Shown here one piece after another: positions 46,293 through 58,700 of a stretch of DNA of 64,000 nucleotides (position 1 is the first letter of the stretch; every line of letters starts with the position of its first letter). The translations under genes and the position numbers were made by a program. The notes beneath the pieces were generated by a model. It was not told the origin of the DNA and ran no database searches. It saw only the letters and a list, made by a program, of their open reading frames with translations. The DNA is from Phoronis australis (lineage: Eukaryota; Phoronida; Phoronidae), in contig NMRA01000037.1 in assembly GCA_002633005.1 (NCBI GenBank), positions 1,046,518 through 1,110,517 of the forward strand, in the 5' to 3' direction.

Positions 46293-48600
46293 AGTACACA
46301 AGGTGGCGCTGCTAGATTGGATATGGTTCACAGTCTATGACTGAGATTATGACCAGCATGATTCAATACCCATTGGGTGGCTTCTGTTTGGAATTTGACA
46401 CTGTGCTTCCATGTAGAACAGTTGATATGCTGAGAAACACCCAAGGGTCAATATATTTAGTGTATGCAACCTTATAACCTGAACTAAAGCCTGACCTCTT
46501 TAACCCCAGACCACAAATCTCATTGCAGTACAAGGTTATAATGTGCAATGTCTGATATACCATGTTCATTATATATGTTTTCATGTTTCAACTAAGTTTA
46601 AAAAGTACGGTGTTTTGGAATCCACATTAATTTTATGTATATTATTTTAGAACACTTGTTAACAGCCTATCTTGAGATAGTTATTGCTGTGTGCCAGTGC
46701 GACCCTGGTGATAATCGGAACCAGTGGCTGGAAAAACTGACCTTAGAGAGAGCAACACAATGAAATCTGATTGACCAACCAAAATGAGATATGATTGGTT
46801 TATGAAAATCATAATGGCAGCTGTGTTGAAGTTTCGAATTGCTGATGAAAACAAAATAGCTACAATTATTTGACTACTCTCTGTAGGGCGACAGTGTCGA
46901 TGTGCTCTATTCAATGCAAGGAATGGATTGATTGGCCAAACTCGTGTATACGTTGAACTTCAATACACTCTCACACAGTGTCATACAGAGTGTGTCTAGC
47001 AGCACTGAACAATGTTGCCCTATAATTTGCATAATATTATGTAAGCTACCGTGGGTAGGACCAGCTTTGGATGTCTGTCATAAACAAATGGCCAGAAGTG
47101 AGCTGGAAATATGTGCTGAATCATGTTCTGATGTTTTACACAGCCTTTTGTTGTCTTGAGTGATTGTGGAACCGGCGCTTGTACAATGTGGGATAGTTGG
47201 ATTTAATCTGTCATTGTTGATGCAACAGAAAGTTTGTTTGGTAAATATAGTTAGGGGAGGCGTTGCTGCACCTTCCATCCAATCAGAATGATGGAATGTA
47301 ATTTTGTACTCTTAAAACCAGTGAATCAATTATACAATGTAACTTCTGTAGATGGCACTTAGTGTAAAAGTGTACGAATGACATTAGGTGTGACAGAATC
47401 TGATTTCTCTTCAATGCAGTGTGTCATTGATATTATTGGCCCATGTAGCCGTATTTTCGTCTAGCCTCGTGTATGAGCTGCAACAAAAACCGATCAGATT
47501 GAAAAGAACTTTATTTTATGTGTCACTGCTGTGTCCTGGGTAAAATGTGCTGACAAAAATGATAGACAATGCAAACATAGGACTTAGCTTATTTCATAGT
47601 ATTGATCCTTGTGATTTAAATGGTCTGCTGCTCTATATTTCTTTACGAGAAACAGTGCTAAGATTTGAGCTTTTATTATCATAAAGTTGTATTGTAAATT
47701 GTACTTTGAGCCATGGCTTTCAACATTTATGAATCTGATTATGATATTGTAGACATAAATGTATCCTCATATTCTGAGAACGTTCTTATTGGGCTATTGA
47801 AATTTTTATGTCTACCAGTTACTATGGAGACATTATATTCTAAAACATTTAAAATGTTTGAGGTCCTAAAGAATTTTTTCTTTTTCTGCTCGTATTTGTC
47901 TTCCTCTGGCTCACTAGACTCAGTTGCGTGTAGTTGTCGAGAGGTGGGTCACTGGAAAATTCAAATTGTGTGCAGAATATAGTGGTATTAGTGTAATACT
48001 TTTCTCATTTTCACCAGAAACTTGTGAATTGTAATGACAATCTGCACCCACTTCAGAATGAGACATGGCAATTTGTTGTAACGTTTCTTCAACACTATAT
48101 GGCTGAACAGTGAAATTTTACTTCCATCAGAATTTTCAACAAGAGTAAACAATAGGACAATTTTATAACTTGATATGATACAGCTGTCATAAACACGAAA
48201 CACGCAATGAAATTTTAGCAATGCTGTAGGTGTCTTAGTGAAAAGTAAAAATTTTTTAATTTTGTCGATTTTTTTGTTCGAATTTGAGGGAACTTTACCG
48301 TAAGCTATCAAATGTTGGTAAAACTACGCTCGTATGGTGGCGTAACGAATTTAGCAAACTGTCTAGAAACGCGATGAAATATTAAATTAAAATTTTCAAC
48401 TCCTAACACTCGGAAAAAGTATTTACTTTTGATTATGAAGTAATAAATTTGTTCTAAATGAATTTTATATGATACATTAGCTGCAGATTCTCTGATACAC
48501 TATTGAATGAACGATTAGTTGTATGTTTTTGACTACCTTGAGTTGCACTCTGCCATTGTTGAATCAAACTAAGTACTGTCTTATACTTGAAATAAAGTTA
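46293..48600 (+). other. Possible long 3' UTR of gene B
   Basis: No supportable frame for 2.3 kb after the gene B stop. AATAAA occurs near 48442 and at 48591-48596. Whether transcription reaches that far cannot be told from the sequence. Confidence 0.3.
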
Positions 48601-49395
48601 TCATAGAAATCAAGAATACAAGTGAGGTTGCCACAAACAAAGATCAAATCTGTTTGCATCCTCGAACTGCTTCGTCCATCACAGAAATACAAACAGTATA
48701 AAATAGAAAACGCTTCAATGAAAACTCGTACGTCCGCTACATACTATCCGTGACCATCGAGGTACGTGAAGATAGCCTCCAATATTATGAGTAGTCTAAC
48801 ACAATAGAACTTAAGAAACGTAAATCACATGATCTGTCATTCACAAGAGGCTATGGTATTTACTATAATGTTTACTATGATAACTGCTATAACAAGATAT
48901 GACACCATGAGATTATACCGCGGTTTACCTCAGCAATTTCAAAATTTGCCTTGACCATATATCCCGGGATGTCATGTTTAGCGCCTCCTTTGGTAATAGA
49001 GTAGGATTTTGAGCCCCTACGCCCAAGACCTACGGTAAAATTTAACCCGAATCCGGTTTGGGACAATTAAAATGAATTATTTTGCTCAGCTTGTACCGTA
49101 ATAATGTTATCCCAAATTCAAGAATTACAATGAACGACAAACGATCATTCTGTGGGGACTCATCGAAAACGTTGCGTCAGTGGCAGTTTTCGACAATTTT
49201 ATCAACTGCAAGTCTGTTTTCAGACTCTGTTGATACAGATGCATTGTCGATCATAAATAATGAATGCCAAAATCGCCCACTTTCCAATGTACAGAAACAA
49301 GAAAATTCAATTTTGCTTTGAATTTCGGTGTCCCAAAGTTTAGAAAATATCACGTACATGAGAAAGTTTACCGTATTAGTGTTAAGAACTATCTG
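48601..49395. other. Intergenic, nothing recognised
   Basis: AT-rich, with short frames only. Confidence 0.4.
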
Positions 49396-49543
49396 GGTCA
49401 GTGGCAGATTTAGGGGGGGGGGGGTAATAAGGTCCACAAACCCAAAAATTCGAGACCCCCTACATCCCAACATGAGGCAAAATTCTAGTTCTTCCTGTGC
49501 CCTGCCCCCCAACTCAAAATCCTGGATCCGCCCCTGTGAATTC
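49396..49543 (-). mobile_element. Short element with CAGGGGCGGATCCAGG-type ends
   Basis: Left end TCAGTGGCAGATTTAGG and right end GGATCCGCCCCTG are imperfect inverses of each other. The reverse complement matches 10923-11060. CAGNGGCGGATCCAGG ends resemble hAT-type MITEs, but no 8-bp target duplication is visible. Confidence 0.55.
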
Positions 49544-50150
49544 TGGTGATCTTAGAACCATGAGTCTAGGGAACGTGTTCTTGTGACGTTAGAACGAAGA
49601 CTCTGTGCAAAGTGCATACTAAGTCTGCAATATAGGGTGCTCATAGTAAGACCCACATATCTGGAGTGTTTATTTTGATGATACATCCAACCAACAGAGG
49701 GCATATGAGTTTACATGCCACATGTTTTGGCCAAAGCGTGGCGTCAAGTTGTGGTTTAGCAGACATGTTGTTTCTCATTACCAGAGAAGAGGGCTTCTTA
49801 CTTTTACAATACCAGTCGTTTATTCAATACAATGTCTCTGCAAACAGAATCCAATATAAAACTGAAGATCATCTTCAGCTGAATTTGAGCTACAACTTAA
49901 AATAACCTTTCATCTGCGTGAGGACTATTTACATAGCCACTAGTTGAGGGTTACAGTTCCAGCTCTACTAGAAAATATTGAATTCTTTACTGTCAAAGAA
50001 ACTGTCTTGATTAGATCATCTACAGAGGTAAAAGAGCATTCGACTCGTTGCCCGGCGACACGAGGAGTGAGTAAGGACTCGGGAAGAATCGCTCGCTCGT
50101 GAATACTAGTCACGGAGCAGCGACCGTGTCATAAATTGACCTGCAGTGAC

Positions 50151-50382
50151 AAGAAACTGACTTAAGTTCATTTTTGACTTAAGTCTAAGATTTGTCTCAA
50201 CTTCCAAACTTTCACATCCGGTAAGAAAAGTAAAAAAAAATTAAGACAAAACTTAAGTGAAAAAGTCGAATTTAATTAATGTTTTTATTGAAACGGTTTT
50301 GAGGAAAACTTTAGTACCAGAAGTTTTATTTTAAAATGGACTGAAACTTAAGGTTTGTCTTAGATAAGTCAGTTTTCTTAAA
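50151..50382. mobile_element. MITE-like inverted repeat (AAGAAACTGACTTAAG ends)
   Basis: AAGAAACTGACTTAAG at the left faces GATAAGTCAGTTTTCTT at the right, with TCTAAGATTTGTCTC and GGTTTGTCTTAGATAAG as a further inverse block. About 230 bp, non-coding. Confidence 0.5.
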
Positions 50383-50494
50383 ACATGGCCTTGGTTTCTA
50401 GTGCTAACGAACTACATTTTATACATAATTTCAGGAATAAAAAATGAGAATTAAATAGATGTTGCAATGCCGTGCAGTTACCGACGAATAAAAA

Positions 50495-50640
50495 TATAAA
50501 ATAGTAAAACTAGTAAAACTAAAATGACGCGCGTCGGTATTAACAGACTGTAGCACACCCTTGAGAAAGAGCGCATCGCTCGATACGTGGAGATGTTTTA
50601 ATATATTTTAGTACCGTAGTTTTAGTTTTACTATTTTATA
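50495..50640. repeat. Inverted repeat, about 25-bp arms
   Basis: TATAAAATAGTAAAACTAGT at 50495 is inverse to AGTTTTACTATTTTATA at the right end, with ACTAAAAT/AGTTTTAGT extending the arms; loop about 95 bp. Confidence 0.6.
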
Positions 50641-52703
50641 GAATTAACGCACTGCGAAATCTTAGCCTTACGCGTTAACTTATACTGTGTTGCTCACGTA
50701 ACTGCGTTGCACTTTTACTGCGCAATCCCCTTTTGTTTTCAAGAAACCTCGCCAACCGTAAAACCCGTGGTGCCTTTCATCGATGTACTGCGGAATGTTC
50801 TAGGCTCAAGTCGCGCGGAATATCACCTACCAAGCCACTGTTGAAGATGTACGTTTCTCGCATTACTTTTTGTTCTCGAGTTTTCCTAGGAGCGATAAAA
50901 AAACGGTACCCGACTTCCTATGTTTTGCCGATATTTTTTAAATTACTATCTATATGTACCTGTACTTGGGCCCCCTGTGTGCAGCACAAGATGTTTTTTA
51001 CTCACATTTTGTGGTTGAATTTGTCCTTGTTTCTTGATCAACTTCTTACCCAGGATTTCATAATTGAGAGACAGAGAGAGACAGAGATAGTTTCGACATT
51101 TTCATTGCTTAAAAAACTGCGCCTCATTTCACTAACCCGTCTGTAATATCGACTGATCCTCACCAGTCTCTGATATGACAGCAAGTTATACTGTCTAATG
51201 TTTCGAACTTTGCCATGTGAAAGTCTGAAACACCTAAAGGTGTTTTTGATTTGTGAAGAACAAAATTAATGTGTACTGCATGCTGAGCTGTTATTGATTT
51301 GTAGCGCATAAAAACACGTGCTGTGGCCAACTTGGAGAATTCTTTGTGCTGCGTTACGTTCAGCGTGGTACCCGTCACCACCCGTAGGGCATATTTGCAG
51401 TCATGTTTGGTAATCCCTGCGTTATGTATACTGCCACTTCGCCTTTGTGTGCAAGATGACCCGTCACTTGGTGACTGCTTGTATGAAGCAGAAAAGAACG
51501 TTTTGTGGGGCATATCTCAGTAACCCGTGTCGTCTTATGAGAAGCGAGAAGCGTCCTCATTTCCAGTTTCTGTACTAAGTTTTTGGTCAACGTGTTCCTT
51601 CTAACACTTCTTGCGATTCACTCAATAAGTCTATTATAAAGAATTCATTTCCATTTTTTAAATGGGGCTCTTTTATTTTCCATGATGCAGGTTAGGGTTT
51701 ATAATCGACGAGTATTTGCCAGATGGTGAACATTTTAATGTTTCAAAACAATAAACTAATAAATCACCTAATGTACTTGTTTATTTCACTGTACTATGTC
51801 TTTATTTCAATCAATCTCTTTATTTATAGTCATTTTGACAAAACAGACAAACACTAGCCGAAGGCTAATATAATATAATATGTCAGATAGTAAAGTCCAA
51901 GTGATAGTAGAATGCTATTGCGTAATAGTGGCTACATTTGCGTCTCTTGAGGCAATACATTAATGTTACGTAAAACCTTATCGACATGTCTAGTTGAGTA
52001 TTGAAACAAATAACCACAAAAATATCATAAGTTTATATTTTCTGAAAGAAGATAGCCAAGTAGAATTTTTTGATATTTGACGTTTTTCCAATCTCTCATA
52101 AACTGGGTCACGTGATCATGTGCTTTACTAAATGAAATTTAGCAAACATTGATAGCAATAACGTGAACAAATTCTACTTCGCACACAGGTAACTGTTAAG
52201 AATGTTTTCTCCCTTCCTGTATAAGTGTTAAGTGCAACTGAGTCTGCCTGTGTGGCATATTGAATACAGAAGCGTTTCGTGTTGTAAAGTCCCTCGCAGC
52301 GTAATATTAGGTCAGACCAATATCGCAACACCAGACTGGAATGAATCAACGAACAAAACAATGAATGCGAACACTATAAGCCAAAACATCTGGAATCTCA
52401 CTGAAGTATTTATCCTCGTTTACCTCGAATCCATCTTTTTAAAGAAACATTTCGTAATGTTGTCTGAGGCAGGCAATTCGTTTTTATGGGTACAATTTTG
52501 CTCGTGATTCGTACGAGACGTATTTATGGAAGGATTTCTGCTTAGCAACCTACCCACGTTCAGAACAAATACAGCGAAGGCAGAAGGCGAGATCGTCTGA
52601 TTTTGCGAAGCTGTCCAAGGGCATCGCCCCCACCCTCTCGTTTGACGAGATTGAAATATTCGTGGGAAGGGATATACTTTTACGACTTATGTTTAGGAGT
52701 CAT
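50641..52703. other. Downstream region and probable 3' UTR of the minus-strand gene
   Basis: AATAAA signals on the minus strand at 51819-51824 and 51801-51806 suggest the transcript of the gene at 52704-60346 ends near 51.8 kb. A plus-strand frame at about 50745-50845 (after a TTTTCAAG acceptor-like site) reads VVPFIDVLRNVLG and stops; it could be an orphan exon but nothing supports it further. Confidence 0.3.
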
Positions 52704-55700
52704 CTAAATTATAGTTTCTCTTGTTTCTACGTTCAACACAACTCCAACACGTTTTTGACGATAACGATGTTGATCTGAACCGGCTTTTGAAGTGCAATCA
52801 GTTGATTGTACGTTAGAGCGTGTAGTTGGCAGGGAAGATGTCGAGAGTATTTGTCTAATATTTGCTGTGTATTCTTCTGCCTCTGTCCCCGGAAAACTCT
52901 TTTCTGGCGAGTTTTGACGGTTGGTTTCCTCCCGTTTTGAATCGGCCACGACCGCAATTGTTGATTGGAGCATCACTGCGTGTAAAGGACTGGGGAATTT
53001 AAACGTGAGGTTACTTCCCGAAAATGTGCGGGCTCTCATAAATGTATTTGGGAACGATTCGCCGGCTAGCTCCACGTTTTGGCATGGAAGTTCTGATCCA
53101 CTTTTGCTGCATTCGTCTGCAACACTTGGAATTGATGTTTCATCTCTATTACCTATGCAGTTCGCGTTTACGTCTTGATTTTTATTTGTTTGGCAACTCT
53201 TCGGTGTAGATAATGCTTTAACGGGACGCTGAGGCGAAGCATTTTTCGCAAAACACATGTTGACTATTTCTATCGGTCGTAAATTTTGATAAGTATTTTT
53301 TTCTGTGTGCATGTCGTGGAAGTCACTCTTCTCACTGTCGTTTTGCTCGGCGGACGTATGAGGAGTGATGTGGTCACAGCTCCTCGACTTTGATTTGAGG
53401 ACATCCAACATGGCCGACTTGTTCTTACATAAACTTCCGGAGTCTTTTGGTGCCAATCGACGTGGTTTAATTGACGACATGGAGACTGATCGTTGGCGAA
53501 ACGAGTCTTCTGTCACGTTATCAATAGCTGCGTTTCTAGTCGTTCTTTTCGTTCCTTCGGGCGAGCTGGCGCCTGGTTTGATAGCCTGTGCACGACTTTG
53601 GTGATTACTACGGCAAACCATCGTACTCTGATTACACAATATCGTGTCAGCACTCTGTGCTCGGTTTTCAGAAAAATGCTTACGTTTTTCCTTGAGTTTT
53701 GAAACGGGGTCGAATTTTTGTCTCGTTTCTAAAGGGTTTCCCAACTCAGTTTTAGTGGTACTGTATGTCGCAGCACGGCCGTCGACGTCTCTGTTCTCGT
53801 TTACGTGCAACGCGCTGTCTCGTACCCTAAGTGTGTTCGGGAGCATTCCGTTGCCGTCCGTGGCGCTCACTGTTGAATTGTGGTGACTCTTATCACTGAG
53901 CTCTTCTACAGTTTTTAAAGAGGGTTTCGAGTCTGAGACTGAAATACATCGCCTTCTAGAATGTGCAAGCGCTTGGCGCTGGTCGTGCTTGCTGTGATCT
54001 CGGAGATTTTCCGCTATTTGTTTTTCTTTTACCCCAGTTGGTATTTCCTTTTCTTGATGCAACGTTTTTTCAGGCCGTGGCGGTTTGTCGTCGCCACCGA
54101 ACCCGTGTCCCGTGTTTTCACAATCTAGATCCACCTTTATCTGGAAAACAAAAGCATTTCACTGTAGCAATGGAAGATCACGTTTTGTTGGAAATTTGGT
54201 AGCATACGTCACGCACTATCCTCAGTTCGTTTCGTCTCTTTTGTTTCATCTGACGGAACAAAACAATGCGATAGGGGTATTTAATTCACCGAGCAACTGT
54301 CCGATCGTACAAGCAGTAAATCATAGCCAACATCGATATGTTATCGACATAAATCTTCGAACACAGTTACATTGATATCGACTCCTGTTATAACAGGGCA
54401 GCTGATCTCGGTGGGTTAAACCCGATCACTGAAAGGCTTTATCGCCTCTCAGCTGGAATGAAAGGAACTGCAGATTGGTCGAAACGTCAAATTTTCATAT
54501 ACGAAGTGTCTAACAACCGAGACTTATGTAAGGGACTCGGCTGAGTTCACTGAGTCAACTGCGTTTGTGGGCTTGTGAAAACGCCGACTGTCCCTTATTA
54601 TACTGTTTTAGTTTTATTACTAAGTCAATTTTCGGCTTTGATGCAAACAGAGAGTGAAATCTACGTTGAATTCTCAATATTATTGAAGATACGTAGAGAT
54701 CTTTTCATGCAACGCCCCTAACTTATGGACTACGTCCCTGTTTATTTTCATTGAACTAAGGATTGTTAGCTAGAAAATGCCATTAGTCAAATAGGAGTTC
54801 ATAAATATATAAAACAACAGAAAAAAATAACCTGTGAATAGAGAACGGCACAAATGCACAAAAGACTTAGTTGAGTCCCTATTTGGGAGTATTTCATGTA
54901 ACCAGGCACAGAGAGCAAATAACAAAGCGACTTGAAAGACGTCTTAAATTTACAATAAATCTTTATCTCGGATCAGTACACCTGTCGCGTCTGTCCGGAG
55001 TTGTGTAGTTTGAGAAGACCACGTTTCAGGTAGATTCAAACAAAAAGATAATACCGAATCTTCCTCCTTAATTACAAAAGTCGACATATTAATCAAACTG
55101 AAAAAAATTGCGAGTGAATCAACTGAATGGTGTAATTCACATGAAATGTAATGGAATTCGCTTGTTTGAAATAGTCTACAATCTTGTTAATATGGAATGA
55201 TTTCCGATAAAAGATACTATAGATCTGCATGCAAGTCAATGCACACTGCTAAACTCTGGAGAAATCAACCAATCTAAGATTCAGATAACCAACTTTCAGA
55301 AGGACTCCTTGAACATGCGCGTTTATATGCTGTGTTTATCATGCACAATCGCGTCACCGTCACGACGACTTCTCAATATAATTTAAAATTCTCTTCTAAA
55401 TAAAAGAATCTCATTAAATGAAAATACCGAGAAACCGAGTTGATCTGATTCGATTAGCACAGCATTCATGTACAACGCGTCCAAATTACTAGGTGAGTTC
55501 GTTTCGTTCTGGCTTTTCTTTTGCCTTCGGCCACAATGAAAGTTAAGTTTTCATTGCGATCTTTACGAATGAGCAGATCTCAATAAGAACGTTTACGCAA
55601 CGGAATATGCTTGGCCGACACCCATCAACAGTTTTGTGTAACGTCATTAGCATTTGTAATGAAACCTGTTATTCGAAATTAATGTTCAGATCAGTGGAGG

Positions 55701-58700
55701 GCACGGGACGCCGAGAGCAGTCCAACGCAACTTCTTGCTTGTGACGGGGTTAGCTATATGAATTTTGAAAAATATTTTGTGATCAAGAATTTGGCAATAT
55801 ATGGGCACAAAATACGTTTTTACTTTCAAATTGCACGGCCCATTTCACGACAAAATTTTACGTAAATATTCCCTACAAAATGACAACGCATACATGTTAT
55901 GCGAAGGTCGCGAAAAAATATACTTGGGTTTCAATTGGTTTATAGCATGCACGTTTCAACTTCGCGTGATTTGAATCTCGCGCACGCGTGATTAGTTCTT
56001 GAGCGATACACGTGGGAAACAATGTAGTTGTAAATATAAAACCCATGCAAACGCCATCTTTGATAACCATTGTCTCGACTCATGTTTGGAGATAGACCCC
56101 TTTGCTTTGATTCATTAATACGGCGAGTTAGCGTCTTTCATTACACGCGATACCACCGTGGATCGAACGGACTACAACGGGAGGATGGACCTAATATAAG
56201 CACCGTGACCGCGTGGGCTACCTTAGTATATTTCATTTTGGAGTTTTGGATTTCAGCGCTTGATGCAAATATTAATGCTGCGTGCTAACTTTTTCCGCGC
56301 ACAGACGCAAACGATTCAGTTCAGATGCAGTGAACATTGTGAACTCATCAGACAGTTTTGATAAGTTTTATGCTGTCGGAGCAAGAAGAATAAAACAGGT
56401 TTGCGCTAGACTTACAATTCAATTTGTGACCAACTGCGAGACGATATTCTTTTTCGGCAAGGACCCGGTACAATAAGAAACATGGTAGTTTAAATTCAAA
56501 TTATTGAGGCTATTGGATCGATTATCAAAATATTTGCCTCCCAAATGGCAAATTGTGCAATTTCGTAAGATACAGGACACGTTCATAAATGAGAGAACAT
56601 TGCCTTTGTTCACATATTGAAGGCAGTGATGATCAATAGATATCCTAGCTAACAGTGTTGCGCAAACGAAAAGGTGTGAGTGTAAACACACGCGCAGACT
56701 GTATTTGGCCAAACTTGACGATTGGTTCCGAAATGTTCGTTTCTGCTTACCAGCCACGGTAAATGTTATCATCGTTGCCAGTTATTAAAAGTACAACGTT
56801 GAACACGTGCCTTTCATTAAAACTTTTGATTTAGACTACTTATTATTACGAGATAGGTCATGTCTTGTCTTGGATTAGATATTATTTCTAAACTTGCGAA
56901 GAAATGACACTTCGTTTATACTTCCGACTAGACTCGCTAAGACGCTTGTCACGGCGGGTTAGTTTCAGCCGGCTAAGCAATAAGACCGGCAGGGTAATCA
57001 CAGGAGCTTAACTGAAACCAATTTCAATCCAAGCAAAGGATAAGAACACAATGGCGCTGATAGAGTGAGAGCAAATTTAAAATAGTTGTTTTTTGTCAGG
57101 TTGGGTCAATAGAGAAACGCAGACGAAACTCTGAGGGGGGAAAACTGTATACAGCTTATGTATGACGCAAAATTACTGAGTTCATTTATGTACGAAACCA
57201 GTAGGCCCCTATTGTAGATTGACAAATGTACTTACACACCAATGCTACTGGCGTGAGCCAATAGAATTTGGTTTCAGAAAAATGAAATTCATTCACACTG
57301 ACAGCTCAAAAAACTTTTTGAAATCTATTTTCAGGCCACTCAGTGGTCACACTAAAAAGCGCTCTCTTGGAGTGCGAAGTTATTCGGAATTTTTGGAAGT
57401 CGGTGAACAGCTGGTTTCAGCCAAAACAGGGCTCGCTATTGGCTTGAGTTTGGCAGATGTTGTCTTAGGGAAAGTGGGGTCCAAAAGTGTGATTAATCTC
57501 CTTATTTACTTAGTAAAACCTCATACGTATAGAGCTAGGTTAAATTCCAGACCTCCCTGCTTGCAATGGTTCAAGAATGAAGTGTTTGAATATTATAACA
57601 CAGAAAAGGTAATTTACTATAACAGCCTGAATTATGAACATTTTAGAAAAAGGTGGATCCCTGTAGAAGGTCATTTTGTGTAACAATCTAACAACTTAAT
57701 ACGTGTGCCTATATTCGATTACGGCGTGAATGGGGTGTACATGTTTTTTTTATTAAAATACGCTTGTGTATGTACACTCCCCTGCAGGGATAGTATTTAT
57801 ATTGTTTCTTCTGTAGGTTATGGTTGTGAATACAATAAACGTATTAAAAAGGCGCTCTTTTAATTCATTATTATATGTGGCATTAGGTTGCAACATAAAA
57901 TGAATTGAAAGTTGGAATCTTCTCGTCGTTATGTTGCACATAACTGATCCTGAATTTCCATAAATGTTTGACTGTGTCGTCTTAATTTTTGTTGACACAG
58001 TCTACACGGTGTTGTTCGCTAACTTCCGTAATGTAAATATTTATGTTATGTATATGGAATAAAAACATTTCCAACGGAAATTGCTACGAAATTCACTACA
58101 AGGAATTGGCGCTCCCATACGTTGAGAGGACTATGCGCGACACAGAGATAAAGTGCCTAGCACACAAAAACTTTCAATTGACGATTAATAAGCTGTGTGT
58201 AGGTCCGCCATTAAACCCTTTATTAAAAACAAATATTTGGATTTCAGATAAGTTTCACAAGCTTGGTGTATACCATCATAGTAAACAGGACGCTACTGCC
58301 TTTTGCAAAACATGTTATATTTCGCTGGTCACGTGCTTCTATGGTGGAGGTGGATGCGAGTTACTCGTCTACATTTGAGTTGTTGTAAAGGAGCGATATG
58401 AAGCTCTTTTTGAATCTGTCCATTGACCGTCATCTCTTGGCATTATCCTGGATCTACGCTGCACCCATTGGCCACAAGAGGATGCGTTATAAATTGAGAA
58501 GTGTAAATCTATGCGCAAATAATATTTCTTATCAAGAAACTTCATTTCAGGGTTAAAAATTAAAGTGACATTATCGGTCAGAGTTCGGAATCGAACCAGC
58601 AATCTAACGTACATCTGGTGGAGCTAAACGTTACTCAATAAATGACACAGAATTGTAAGGGTGTNTAGTATTTATATTGCTTCTTCTGTAGGTTATGGTT

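Noticed and set aside
52704-54134. A stand-alone 476-residue protein starting at 54134
   Set aside because: The start codon there is GTG, and an acceptor TTTGTTTTCCAG lies 6 bp upstream, so it is an internal exon beginning at 54140.
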